DNA from: CAZCSK01 sp964501265 | GTDB lineage: Bacteria; Actinomycetota; CADDZG01; JAHWKV01 | Length of the DNA stretch: 39,442 nucleotides | Direction of reading: 5' to 3' | Assembly: GCA_964501265.1 (NCBI GenBank) | Contig: CAZCSK010000020.1 | Coordinates: 1-39,442, forward strand | Part shown: positions 1 through 8,335 of the stretch, in pieces | Numbering within the stretch: the stretch's first letter is position 1 | Layout: each line of letters opens with the position of its first letter | Program-made: the position numbers and the translations under genes | Notes under the pieces: model-generated | The model's input: the letters and a program-made list of their open reading frames with translations, nothing else | Database searches by the model: none | What the model was told of the DNA's origin: nothing

Positions 1-595
1 CGACCGGAACGGAAATGGCCCACCCGTTGTTCTGACAGAAAAGGACCACGGGAACATCGAAAACGGATGCAAAGTTGCATCCCTCGTGAAAGTCTCCCTG
101 CGAAGTTGCACCGTCGCCGAAATAGACCATGACGACAATGGGCTTCGAGTCCAACTTCGCCCCCAAGGCATACCCGACCGCATGAGGGATCTGGCTTGCG
201 ATGGGCACCGCCACCATCCCAAAACGGCTCTTGAGCGGATCGTAAGTCCCGCCGTGCCAAGTTCCTCTGTAGAAGTGGAGGTACTCGACAAGATCTATGC
301 CCCGCGCCAGCGCAACCCCAAGTTCTCGGTACGAAGGAAAAACGAAGTCAGATTCCCCGAGAGCAAAGGCGCTCCCGATCTGTGCCGCCTCCTGACCAAT
401 TAGTGGCGGATAAACGGCAAGCTCCCCTTGACGCTGAAGGGCGGTGGCCTCCGTGTCGACACGCCGAGCGAGCGTCATGAGTCGGTAAAGTTCGAGAAAG
501 TCTTCCTTCTTCAGATCCAGACCCGAACCGGCGGCCTCGTCGAAGTTGCCTTCCTCATCGATAAGTCGAAAGGCATCGGAAAAAGGGGGCTCCAC
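1..595 (-). CDS. 2-oxoacid dehydrogenase E1 component, alpha subunit (3'-truncated by window edge)
   Basis: Thiamine-diphosphate-dependent alpha subunit of a pyruvate or branched-chain 2-oxoacid dehydrogenase complex, which decarboxylates the 2-oxoacid and passes the acyl group to the E2 lipoyl domain. The first 198 residues are visible, of about 330-370 in the family. The region 81-116 (DFVFPSYRELG, then FYRGTWHGG) is typical of E1 alpha. The TPP/Mg motif starts with GDG at 160-162 and closes with NN at 189-190 before GWAISVPV. I chose the GTG at 595-593 because AAAGGAG lies 8 nt upstream and the start is 3 nt after the stop of the enoyl-CoA hydratase gene. The reading frame is open to base 1. 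The substrate cannot be fixed from this fragment, and the beta subunit should lie just beyond the left edge. Confidence 0.9.
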   Translation of the reverse strand, partial: MEPPFSDAFRLIDEEGNFDEAAGSGLDLKKEDFLELYRLMTLARRVDTEATALQRQGELAVYPPLIGQEAAQIGSAFALGESDFVFPSYRELGVALARGIDLVEYLHFYRGTWHGGTYDPLKSRFGMVAVPIASQIPHAVGYALGAKLDSKPIVVMVYFGDGATSQGDFHEGCNFASVFDVPVVLFCQNNGWAISVPV

Positions 596-598
596 GGA

Positions 599-1387
599 TC
601 AGACTCCTTTGAACTTCGGCGGGCGTTTTTCGCTGAATGCTGCGACACCCTCGATGTGGTCGGCGGTGGCTCCCGCGACGGCTTGCGCGACCGCTTCCGC
701 CTCCAGGTGCTCTTTCAAATCGACTCCTGATGCCGACCAGATCAGACGCTTAATCTCTGCCAACGCCACAGTCGGCCCAGCTGCAAGCGTTGCCGCGAGA
801 TCCGCAACCCTTGTCTCAAGTTCCGCCCCATCAACCACTTCGTTGACAAGACCCAGCTCCGCTGCCCCTGAAGCCGAAATCGGATCCGTCGAGATGGCCA
901 TCTCAAAAGCCCGGCCCACACCAAGGTATCGAGGCAGGAGCCAGGTTCCCCCTGAATCGGGGACCAGGCCGACCTTGCTAAAAGCCACGACAAGAGACGC
1001 CTCCGCCGCCATCACTCTTATGTCACATGCCAGCGCCAACGAAACTCCGGCACCAGCCGCTACCCCGTTTATCGCCGCGACGACCGGCTTTCGCAAATTC
1101 TGAATCGCCTCGATCGCTGGATTGTAGCGGCGCCGCAGGATCCCCCCGAGATCGGGGACTCCACCTGATGCGTAATCCTTGCCGAGCGCACGAAGATCCT
1201 CGCCCGCGCAAAAGGCCTTCCCAACTCCCGTGATTACGACACACCGCGACGCAGGATCCGCGGCGCCTTCCAGTGCCTCCACGAAGTCAAGTCCCATCTG
1301 CTCGTCGAAAGCGTTAAAGACTTCGGGGCGGTTGAGCCTTATCCACATAACCTCGTCGCTTCGGTCGACGAGGACTGAGTCGCTCAT
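599..1387 (-). CDS. Enoyl-CoA hydratase/isomerase family protein, PaaG-like
   Basis: Crotonase-fold acyl-CoA enzyme of 262 residues, the usual family length. The oxyanion-hole segment GKAFCAGEDL lies at about 56-65 and GVAAGAGVSLALACD near 108. The active-site stretch KVGLVPDSGGTWLLPR (about 137-152) has Asp in the PDSGGT position and lacks the first catalytic Glu of true crotonases. That pattern is typical of PaaG (ring-epoxide/enoyl isomerase) and related isomerases, so hydration of simple 2-enoyl-CoA should not be assumed. The start ATG overlaps the purM stop (ATGA), which places the gene at the tail of the purine operon. The E1 alpha gene follows after 3 nt, suggesting a small acyl-CoA or amino-acid degradation module that shares the purine transcript. 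Confidence 0.88.
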   Translation of the reverse strand: MSDSVLVDRSDEVMWIRLNRPEVFNAFDEQMGLDFVEALEGAADPASRCVVITGVGKAFCAGEDLRALGKDYASGGVPDLGGILRRRYNPAIEAIQNLRKPVVAAINGVAAGAGVSLALACDIRVMAAEASLVVAFSKVGLVPDSGGTWLLPRYLGVGRAFEMAISTDPISASGAAELGLVNEVVDGAELETRVADLAATLAAGPTVALAEIKRLIWSASGVDLKEHLEAEAVAQAVAGATADHIEGVAAFSEKRPPKFKGV

Positions 1388-2451
1388 CCAATCCTCACTC
1401 GAGGTTCGTCATTATCGGAGTCATGGGATTCAACTGCGCCAATTTCAAATGCCTGAAATCCACGCGAACGGATCACGTCCAACGCGTGGTTGGAATGCTT
1501 CGGAGAGACCACGGCCGCCATCCCGATTCCCATGTTGAACGTTCGGAACATCTCCTCACGGGGAACTTGTCCGAGCGACGAGATCAGCTCGAATATGGCA
1601 GGTGCCTCCCATGTGGACGCCTCGATAACGACCCTGGTTCCTTCCGGAAGAATCCTTGGCAGGTTGCCGGGCAGACCGCCCTGCGTAATGTGGGCAAACC
1701 CTTTCACGAGTCCCTCCCGGTGGAGTGCTGACATGACCCCTGAATAGATGATCGTTGGCTTGAGCAACTCCTCTGCAAGCGTGCGGTCAAAACCGATCGG
1801 GCGATAATCGAGTTCGAGCTTCATGTCGTGGAGCAAGACTTTGCGAACCAACGAAAAACCGTTGGAGTGAAGACCCGACGAAGCCATTCCGATTATCATG
1901 TCCCCGACTGCAATGGACTTGCCTGTGAGCAGTTCCGATCGCTCGACAACCCCGACGCAAAATCCGGCAAGATCGTATGAGCCCGGATGCAAGTGCCCGG
2001 GATGCTCGGCCACCTCTCCGCCAATGAGCGCGCAACCGGCGTCGCGGCATCCTGCGGCCACTCCCCGAACAATCTCGTCGACCACATGCGGGACTAGTTT
2101 GTCGATCACTATGTAATCGAGGAAAAACAAGGGCTCCGCGCCATGCGCCGCCACGTCGTTTACGGACATCGCCACCAGATCGATGCCGACGGTGTCGTGG
2201 ATTCCGGCAAGCTGCGCGACGATCACTTTGGTTCCTGCGCCGTCGGTTCCCGAGACAAGAAGGGGGTCGCGGTACCGCGATTGATCGAACGCGAAGGCCC
2301 CTCCGAAGCCCCCGATGTCGCCGACGACCTCCGGTCTAAATGTTGAACGGACAGACTCCCTAAACATCTCCACGACGCGTTCACCCGCGCCGATGTCAAC
2401 ACCGGCATCCGCGTAAGTCGTGGGCTTGGACTTGGGGTCCAACGGCTTCAA
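1384..2451 (-). CDS. purM: Phosphoribosylformylglycinamidine cyclo-ligase (AIR synthetase)
   Basis: Fifth step of de novo purine synthesis: ATP-dependent ring closure of FGAM to AIR. The 355-residue product matches the usual length of about 345. Visible family landmarks are YADAGVDIGAGERVVE (13-28), VSGTDGAGTKV (67-77), the Mg/ATP region DLVAMSVNDVAAHGAEPLFF (91-110) and GGEVAEHPG (144-152). The last is usually GGETAEMPG, so two positions differ mildly. The C-terminal half contains THITQGGLPGNLPR-like sequence expected of PurM. The ATG overlaps the purF stop by ATGA and the stop overlaps the next start by ATGA, implying translational coupling on both sides. Confidence 0.97.
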   Translation of the reverse strand: MKPLDPKSKPTTYADAGVDIGAGERVVEMFRESVRSTFRPEVVGDIGGFGGAFAFDQSRYRDPLLVSGTDGAGTKVIVAQLAGIHDTVGIDLVAMSVNDVAAHGAEPLFFLDYIVIDKLVPHVVDEIVRGVAAGCRDAGCALIGGEVAEHPGHLHPGSYDLAGFCVGVVERSELLTGKSIAVGDMIIGMASSGLHSNGFSLVRKVLLHDMKLELDYRPIGFDRTLAEELLKPTIIYSGVMSALHREGLVKGFAHITQGGLPGNLPRILPEGTRVVIEASTWEAPAIFELISSLGQVPREEMFRTFNMGIGMAAVVSPKHSNHALDVIRSRGFQAFEIGAVESHDSDNDEPRVRIG

Positions 2452-3872
2452 ATCGTCTGCTCGAGCATCTTCTTAGTTATCTTTACCTCATCGGGGATAG
2501 GGATTGGATACTCCGAAGAAAAACACGCGTGACAGAACTGCTGCTCGTCGACTTCGGTCGCGTCGATCATTCCATCCAGCGACAGGTAGGCCAAAGAGTC
2601 CGCCCCGATATGATCTCGGATCTCGTCCACTGACATCGAGGATGCGATTAATTCGTCCCGGTTTGCCGTGTCGATCCCATAGAAACAGGGCCAGCGAATT
2701 GGCGGTGAGGAAATGCGCAGATGGACCTCGCGGGCGCCAGCTTTTCGAAGCATCTTGACGATCCGGCGGATTGTAATACCGCGGACGATCGAATCGTCCA
2801 CGACAACCAACCTCTTGCCCTCGATCATGTGCGCGATCGGATTGAGTTTCGCACCTACGCCCTGTTCGCGGATCTCCTGGGAGGGTTGAATAAAGGTGCG
2901 GCCCACGTAAGAGTTCTTCACAAATCCGTCGCCGTAGGGAATTCCAGACGTCTGCGCAAAACCTGCCGCCGCACCGCGGCCCGAGTCGGGAATTGGCATG
3001 ACCAGATCGCCTTCGGCCGGGGCCTCCAGGGCAAGGCGCATCCCCATTTGATAGCGTGTTTGTTGCACGCTTTTCCCGTAGAGATTTGAATCTGGCCGAG
3101 CGAAATAGACAAACTCGAAGATGCACAGTTTTGGAGTGGCTTCCGCATAACGGTGAGACCGTAATCCATTGCGATCGATGGCGACCATTTCACCGGGCTC
3201 GATCTCGCGAATAAACGTGGCGCCGATGGCGTCGAGGGCGCAAGTCTCCGAAGCCATCACGTAGCCACCTGAATCAAGTCGGCCAAGGGCCAGGGGGCGC
3301 AACCCGAGGGGATCGCGAGTGCCGAAAACGGTCTGCTCATCCGCCATTACAAGAGTAAATGCGCCGACGAGTTTTGGCAGCGTTTCCAAGATTGCCTCCT
3401 CAACGGACTCCTTCCCGCTTCTGGCGATCAGTTCTGCGATCAACTCAGAGTCAGTTGAAGTTTGGCGGGCCCGGCGGGCCTGATTTAGGTCCAGGTTCTT
3501 CGCCAGGTCCATCGTGTTCACGAGATTTCCGTTGTGGGCCAGTGCTATCTGAAGCTTCCCTGAATCGCGGTGGATGGGCTGAGCATTGTCCCAATGCGAG
3601 GAACCTGTCGTTGAGTAACGGACGTGCCCCACCGAGAGATCGCCCGTGAGAGAACTCAGGGTGGCTTCGTCTCGGAACACCTGGGCCACGAGTCCCATTT
3701 CTTTGTAGACGACGATATCTGTCCCATCGGAGACGGCGATTCCCGCCGACTCTTGGCCGCGGTGCTGAAGTGCCAGCAGAGCGAAGAAGGCAAGTCGCGA
3801 CACATCCTCGTCGGGGGCGTAAATCCCGACAACGCCGCACTTATCCTGGATGTGATCGTCGGCCCCGAGCAT
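2448..3872 (-). CDS. purF: Amidophosphoribosyltransferase (glutamine PRPP amidotransferase)
   Basis: First committed step of purine synthesis: PRPP plus glutamine to 5-phosphoribosylamine. The N-terminal Ntn glutaminase domain should be exposed by propeptide removal before Cys12 (DKCGVVGI). With ATG 3872-3870 as start the leader is 11 residues, the same as in the Bacillus subtilis enzyme. The PRPP loop RLVVVDDSIVRGIT is present. Four cysteines (LCIFEF, PCFYGID, FCHACF) sit where the Bacillus-type enzyme binds a structural 4Fe-4S cluster, which suggests the oxygen-labile class. The frame is open to a TTG at 3905, but that would overlap purL by 20 nt and lengthen the propeptide. The chosen ATG has GAGG 5 nt upstream and lies 13 nt after the purL stop. 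474 residues. Confidence 0.96.
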   Translation of the reverse strand: MLGADDHIQDKCGVVGIYAPDEDVSRLAFFALLALQHRGQESAGIAVSDGTDIVVYKEMGLVAQVFRDEATLSSLTGDLSVGHVRYSTTGSSHWDNAQPIHRDSGKLQIALAHNGNLVNTMDLAKNLDLNQARRARQTSTDSELIAELIARSGKESVEEAILETLPKLVGAFTLVMADEQTVFGTRDPLGLRPLALGRLDSGGYVMASETCALDAIGATFIREIEPGEMVAIDRNGLRSHRYAEATPKLCIFEFVYFARPDSNLYGKSVQQTRYQMGMRLALEAPAEGDLVMPIPDSGRGAAAGFAQTSGIPYGDGFVKNSYVGRTFIQPSQEIREQGVGAKLNPIAHMIEGKRLVVVDDSIVRGITIRRIVKMLRKAGAREVHLRISSPPIRWPCFYGIDTANRDELIASSMSVDEIRDHIGADSLAYLSLDGMIDATEVDEQQFCHACFSSEYPIPIPDEVKITKKMLEQTI

Positions 3873-3885
3873 CTGTACCTCTACC

Positions 3886-6120
3886 TTAGCCGACCAACGG
3901 ATCAATCGCTGCAGCGAAGGACCGTTCGTGTAAATCCTTTAGATCCGCGAGTGGAATCTGCACGATGGAGCCCATGTCCAACGACGATCCACCCACGCGT
4001 CCCAACGTGAAACATGCGACCCCAGCGGCATCGATTAGGGCCTGGAGCCGGTGAAGGTCTTGCTCTCTAATCGAGACCAAGTAGCGAGAGGAGGTCTCCG
4101 AGAAAAACCATGCGCAGGCGGTTTGCCCCTCCGGGAGATCGATCGTTGCCCCGAATCCTCCTTCGATGCATGCCTCGGCAAGAGCCACCGCGAGACCACC
4201 TTCGGAAAGGTCGTGGACGCTCGTCAATAGACCCTCGGCGATCGCCTTGCGTATCACGCCTCCCGTCGCGGCCTCTCGCTCAAGATCCAGTGCAGGGGGT
4301 TTCCCAGCGACCTTGCCGAGCAGGGTCCGCGCATACTCGCTTCCGCCCAGTTCCTTATCGGTAGTCCCGACGAGCAGGATCACATCGCCCTCACGGCGAA
4401 AGCCCAGCGGGGGAGGTGAGACCCCGGATGGCAGTATTCCGACCATACCTACAATGGGCGTTGGGAAGATCCCCGTCGAACCTGACTCGTTGTAAAAGGA
4501 AACGTTGCCGCCCGTTACCGGAACATTGAGCGAGCGGCAAGCGTCACCCATGCCCCGAACGGCTTCCTTGAATTGCCACATCACCTCCGGGCGCTCGGGA
4601 TTGCCAAAGTTCAGGCAGTTTGTGATCGCGACGGGTTCGGCGCCTGTGGTGCAGATGTTGCGATAGGCCTCCGCCACGGAGTGCCCGGCCCCAACATAGG
4701 GGTCCAGCTGGCAATACCGGCCGTTACCGTCGGTGGTGACTGCAATTTTCGAGTTCGAGCCGGGCAGACGCAACAACGCCGCGTCGGCGCCGGGTTTCAC
4801 CACGGTGTTCAGCATCACTTGGTGGTCGTATTGTTCGAACACCCATCGTTTCGACGCGATGTTCGGCGACGAAAGTACCTTTAGGATCGCGGTAGGCAGC
4901 TCCGCATCCCCCAGTTCCGGAATCTCTTCGGTTTGCAACGCATCCAGCCAGTCTGGACGTTTCGCCGGCCGATCGTAAACGGGACCGTCGCCAAGCGACG
5001 CGGCCGGAACGTCGGCGACAAGCTCCGTCCCCTCGAAAACCTGCAAACGTCCGGTCGATGTCACCTCGCCGATGACAGCGGCCCCGGCCCCGAGGCGCAA
5101 GCACTCGGCCAGAGCCTCGTCGACATCTCGGGGTTTGACGATGAGGAGCATCCGTTCCTGTGATTCGGAAGTCAATATCTCGAACGGTTCCAAACCGGGT
5201 TCGCGAAGCGGGACTCGGTCGAGATCGATACGCATTCCGGTTCCGGCATTCGCCGCCGACTCGGAAGTCGCGCAACAAAGGCCCGCACCCCCCAGGTCCT
5301 GCACGCCCACAACTAGGCCCTTATCAATCAAGGCCAGACACGCCTCGATCAACAACTTCTCGGTGAAAGGATCGCCCACCTGAACGCTTGGGCGTTTTTC
5401 CATCGCCCCTTCCTCAAGCGTCGCCGAAGCCAACACTGAAACGCCGCCGATCCCATCGCGCCCCGTCTTGGATCCCAGCAGTAAGACTTTGTTGCCAGGC
5501 CCGTGAGCACGGGCAAGCATCAGACGACCCTTGGGGGCAACACCGATGCACATCACATTGACCAGAGGATTTCCCGAATAGCAGTCTTCGAATTTGATCT
5601 CGCCGCCTACGGTAGGTACGCCGATGCAGTTGCCATAAGAGGAAATTCCCGAAACGACGCCGGCCGCAAGAAACCGGTTGCGCGCAGCGGTGGCGTCATC
5701 GACATCGCCTTCGGACACCAGGGGGCCGAAACGCAGGGGATCCAGAAGGGCAATAGGGCGTGCCCCCATTGAAAGTACATCTCGCACCACTCCTCCAATT
5801 CCGGTGGCGGCCCCTTGAACTGGCTCGACGAAGGAGGGATGGTTGTGTGACTCGAGCCTCATGGCGACGGCGACGCCGCCAACCTCGATGACACCCGCCC
5901 CCTCTCCGGGGCCGACCAATACGTGGGGCCCATCGGATGGCAGATTCTTCAAGTGCAAACTGCTGGACTTGTAGGAGCAATGCTCCGACCACATCACCGA
6001 GTACATCGCGAGCTCCGCGCGATTGGGGATCCGTCCGAGAATCTCCACGATGCGATCGTATTCGTCGTCGGTCAACCCCAGCCGAAGATGCAACTCTTGA
6101 TCTAATTCTTGGGTGCTCAA
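3886..6120 (-). CDS. purL: Phosphoribosylformylglycinamidine synthase, large subunit PurL (small type)
   Basis: ATP-dependent synthetase subunit that converts FGAR to FGAM with ammonia delivered by PurQ through the PurS-bridged complex. At 744 residues it is the small Bacillus-type PurL, consistent with separate purS and purQ genes just upstream. SVMWSEHCSYKSS (41-53) and GEGAGVIEVGG...MRLESHNHPS (about 72-96) are hallmark active-site segments. Two PurM-like halves follow. The start is TTG 6120-6118, overlapping the purQ stop as TTGA. The next in-frame ATG is at residue 39, inside the conserved SVMWSEHC region, so TTG is the only credible start. Confidence 0.97.
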   Translation of the reverse strand: MSTQELDQELHLRLGLTDDEYDRIVEILGRIPNRAELAMYSVMWSEHCSYKSSSLHLKNLPSDGPHVLVGPGEGAGVIEVGGVAVAMRLESHNHPSFVEPVQGAATGIGGVVRDVLSMGARPIALLDPLRFGPLVSEGDVDDATAARNRFLAAGVVSGISSYGNCIGVPTVGGEIKFEDCYSGNPLVNVMCIGVAPKGRLMLARAHGPGNKVLLLGSKTGRDGIGGVSVLASATLEEGAMEKRPSVQVGDPFTEKLLIEACLALIDKGLVVGVQDLGGAGLCCATSESAANAGTGMRIDLDRVPLREPGLEPFEILTSESQERMLLIVKPRDVDEALAECLRLGAGAAVIGEVTSTGRLQVFEGTELVADVPAASLGDGPVYDRPAKRPDWLDALQTEEIPELGDAELPTAILKVLSSPNIASKRWVFEQYDHQVMLNTVVKPGADAALLRLPGSNSKIAVTTDGNGRYCQLDPYVGAGHSVAEAYRNICTTGAEPVAITNCLNFGNPERPEVMWQFKEAVRGMGDACRSLNVPVTGGNVSFYNESGSTGIFPTPIVGMVGILPSGVSPPPLGFRREGDVILLVGTTDKELGGSEYARTLLGKVAGKPPALDLEREAATGGVIRKAIAEGLLTSVHDLSEGGLAVALAEACIEGGFGATIDLPEGQTACAWFFSETSSRYLVSIREQDLHRLQALIDAAGVACFTLGRVGGSSLDMGSIVQIPLADLKDLHERSFAAAIDPLVG

Positions 6121-6818
6121 ACCGAGGCCGCTGCGGCCGACAACGCCGCGGTGATCGACTCGAGGATCAATCGGCCGTCGGTCCCACCGAGTTCAGGGTC
6201 GGCGGCCCGTTCGGGGTGCGGCATCATTCCAAGAACGTTGCGTTCAAGGCTTAAGACTCCAGCGATGCTGCCCAGGGCCCCATTGGGATTGGCCTCTTGC
6301 GTTACGTTGCCTTGCCCATCGCAGTAGCGCAGCGCGACGCGATCGCTCGCCTCGAGTTCCGCCAGAGTTTGAGGTGAACAGTAATAAGCGCCTTCGAAGT
6401 GGTTGATAGGAATTTCGAGAACTTGGCCAACCGATCCCAACGAAGTGAATGCCGAATTGGCAGTCTCGATTCGTATGTTGACAGGCATACATCGGAATTT
6501 GAGCCCACTGTTTCGCCGAAGGACTCCTGGAAGCAACCCCGACTCGCAGAGGATCTGGAAACCGTTGCAGATCCCGATCACAGGCTTGCCCTCGGCCGCC
6601 ATCTGTTTGACCGATGCCATCACCGGGGAGAACGCGGCGATGGCTCCGGTACGGAGGTAATCGCCGTAAGCAAAACCACCTGGGAGCACCGCTGCGTCGA
6701 ACCCGGAAAGGTCTGTGTCGAGATGCCAAACAAAACGCGACTCCGCCCCCAGCAATCCGAGAGCATGCGCCACATCCTGCTCACAATTGGAGCCAGGAAA
6801 AACGACGACCGCTATCAC
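6117..6818 (-). CDS. purQ: Phosphoribosylformylglycinamidine synthase, glutaminase subunit PurQ
   Basis: Class I glutamine amidotransferase that supplies ammonia to PurL. The sequence opens with VVVFPGSNCEQD and shows the nucleophile elbow IGICNGFQIL with Cys84. MMPHPERA near residue 200 carries the His/Glu of the triad. The length of 233 residues is normal. The start is GTG, overlapping the purS stop as GTGA, and the 3' end overlaps purL as TTGA, so the three complex subunits S-Q-L are translationally coupled in stoichiometric order. Confidence 0.97.
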   Translation of the reverse strand: MIAVVVFPGSNCEQDVAHALGLLGAESRFVWHLDTDLSGFDAAVLPGGFAYGDYLRTGAIAAFSPVMASVKQMAAEGKPVIGICNGFQILCESGLLPGVLRRNSGLKFRCMPVNIRIETANSAFTSLGSVGQVLEIPINHFEGAYYCSPQTLAELEASDRVALRYCDGQGNVTQEANPNGALGSIAGVLSLERNVLGMMPHPERAADPELGGTDGRLILESITAALSAAAASV

Positions 6819-7135
6819 TTTGACTTCGGGGGGTTCGCAGCTCCTGGCGCGCGCGGTTCCGTACGTATGGGGGCTGCTACCCCCCCGAACCCCCCGACTT
6901 GAATTTCGAATTCCTCGATGATCGGGTTCGTAAGAAAAGTTTCGCAGGCCTTCGTAAGAAGAGCTTCGGCGGCGCTCAGATCGGGGGCCTCCAGGACCAG
7001 AGTTATCCGCTTGCCGACACGCACCGACGTCATCTCTTCGAACCCCAATCCGGGAAGCGCGTGTTCGATGGTTTGCCCCTGGGGATCCGAAATCTCTGAA
7101 CGGGGCATCACGTTGATCGCCGCCGAATACCTCAA
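6815..7135 (-). CDS. purS: Phosphoribosylformylglycinamidine synthase, PurS subunit (with C-terminal tail)
   Basis: Small bridging subunit that joins PurQ and PurL and helps channel ammonia. Residues 1-80 match the family: YSAAINVMPRSEISDPQG, then IEHALPGLGFEEMTSVRVGK, then LLTNPIIEEFEIQV-like sequence. PurS is normally about 80-85 residues. This one has 106, the excess being a Gly/Pro/Ala-rich basic tail from about residue 81 (GGFGGVAAPIRTEP onward). The start is TTG 7135-7133, overlapping the preceding stop as TTGA, with no ATG before residue 10. The tail may be disordered, or may reflect drift of the stop codon to the purQ junction. Confidence 0.93.
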   Translation of the reverse strand: MRYSAAINVMPRSEISDPQGQTIEHALPGLGFEEMTSVRVGKRITLVLEAPDLSAAEALLTKACETFLTNPIIEEFEIQVGGFGGVAAPIRTEPRAPGAANPPKSK

Positions 7136-7431
7136 AGGGCCGTCACCAACACAATTTGCTCGCCTTTCTTGACCTTCAAGGCAATTACGCCCTGCGTGCG
7201 GCGACCGGTGCGGGGAATCTCTCCAGCCTTGAAACGCAGAGCCGTACCTTTGTTTGTGACGACCATTACAGTCTGAGCCGCTCTCTCGATCTCAACCATT
7301 CCTGCGACCTCGTCGCCCTTGCGAAGGCGCACCGCCAGGACTCCCCCGGTTGCGCGATGATGGGTTTTGTATTCCTTTACGTCGGTGCGTTTGACCAGGC
7401 CGCCCCTCGTCACTATTACAAGATCCGCCAT
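7132..7431 (-). CDS. Orphan GyrA/ParC C-terminal-domain (beta-pinwheel) repeat protein
   Basis: A 99-residue protein made almost entirely of two blade-like repeats of the DNA gyrase A C-terminal domain. The first runs from VIVTRGGLVKRTDVKEY to GVLAVRLRKGDEVAGM, and the second from VMVVTNKGTALRFKAGEIPRTG to GVIALKVKKGEQIV. These match the family pattern (T.kG..kR, then G.ia.kl..gDev). No GyrA-box, breakage-reunion domain or tyrosine is present, so it cannot be a topoisomerase. The full-length GyrA pinwheel has six blades, so this must be a stand-alone fragment or an oligomerising unit. ATG 7431 has a strong AAAGGAGG site upstream, and the stop overlaps the purS start (TTGA), so it is a real, co-translated operon member between purC and purS. 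Its function is unknown. DNA or RNA binding is inferred from the fold only. Confidence 0.85.
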   Translation of the reverse strand: MADLVIVTRGGLVKRTDVKEYKTHHRATGGVLAVRLRKGDEVAGMVEIERAAQTVMVVTNKGTALRFKAGEIPRTGRRTQGVIALKVKKGEQIVLVTAL

Positions 7432-7447
7432 GCTTCATCCTCCTTTG

Positions 7448-8335
7448 TCACGCAAACTTGCCAATCAATCTTTCGTGCGCCTCAACGTAGCGCGCCCGGG
7501 TGTTTTCAATCACTTCGTCGGGGAGATCAGGAGGAGGTGGCTCCCTGTTCCAATCAACGGACCTCAGCCAGTCGCGCAAGTACTGCTTGTCGAACGATGG
7601 CGGCGCCTTACCGGGCATCCACTCATCTGCCGGCCAAAAGCGAGAAGAATCCGGCGTCAGGACCTCATCCGCAACCGTCACTTGATCCCCGTTGAGACCG
7701 AATTCAAACTTTGTGTCCGCCAGGATGATGCCCCGCCCTTCGGCATAGGAAGCCGCCAGCGAATAGAGGTCCAATGCGAACCCTTTAGCCGTTTTCAACA
7801 CGCCGGCCCCCAGAGCGTCGGCGGCCATGTCCTCGGAAATATTGATGTCGTGTCCCGTGGTCGCCTTTTTCGCGGGTGTAAAGATCGGCTCGGGCAGTTT
7901 CGCGCTCTCGGCCAGACCGGCGGGCAATCCGATGCCGCAAACCGAACCTTGTCCCAGATACTCTTTGTAGGCGGAACCGGCCAGATATCCGCGCACGACA
8001 AACTCGATCGGAAGCATCGATAGCTTGCGCACGATCATGAACCTGCCCTCTAGTTCCTGGCGACCGGCGATGGCATCCGGCAAGTCCTCCTCGGCGGCCG
8101 TCACGAGGTGATTCGGGCAGACATCTTTGATGAGGTCGAACCAGAAATGACTCATGCTAGTCAGCACTCTGCCCTTGTCGGGGATGCCCTGGTTCATCAC
8201 AACATCAAAGGCAGAGATGCGGTCTGTGGCGACGAACAGGAGACGGTCGCGGTCGAGTTCAAAGACCTCCCTAACCTTGCCTGAAGCCACCCGAACGAGC
8301 GGAAGGTCGAGTTTCGTAACGGCGCCCTCGCTCAA
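7448..8335 (-). CDS. purC: Phosphoribosylaminoimidazole-succinocarboxamide synthase (SAICAR synthetase)
   Basis: ATP-dependent ligation of aspartate to CAIR, giving SAICAR. The protein begins LSEGAVTKLDLPLVRVASGKVREVFEL and contains LLFVATDRISAFDVVM, FMIVRKLSMLPIEFVVRGYLAGSAYKEY and LADTKFEFGL, all diagnostic. At 295 residues it is the long form found in actinobacteria and yeast, not the 240-residue form. The reading frame is open far upstream (to 8797), but that part is antisense overlap with purB. The TTG at 8335-8333 overlaps the purB stop as TTGA, in keeping with the coupling used throughout this operon. Confidence 0.96.
   Translation of the reverse strand: MSEGAVTKLDLPLVRVASGKVREVFELDRDRLLFVATDRISAFDVVMNQGIPDKGRVLTSMSHFWFDLIKDVCPNHLVTAAEEDLPDAIAGRQELEGRFMIVRKLSMLPIEFVVRGYLAGSAYKEYLGQGSVCGIGLPAGLAESAKLPEPIFTPAKKATTGHDINISEDMAADALGAGVLKTAKGFALDLYSLAASYAEGRGIILADTKFEFGLNGDQVTVADEVLTPDSSRFWPADEWMPGKAPPSFDKQYLRDWLRSVDWNREPPPPDLPDEVIENTRARYVEAHERLIGKFA

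Noticed and set aside
3873..3905. TTG start for purF giving 11 more residues
   Set aside because: It would overlap purL by 20 nt and double the propeptide. ATG 3872 gives the standard 11-residue leader before the catalytic Cys.
7132..7431. Fragment of a broken gyrA
   Set aside because: The gene has its own strong ribosome-binding site, a clean start and stop, and precise coupling to purS. No other gyrA sequence flanks it.
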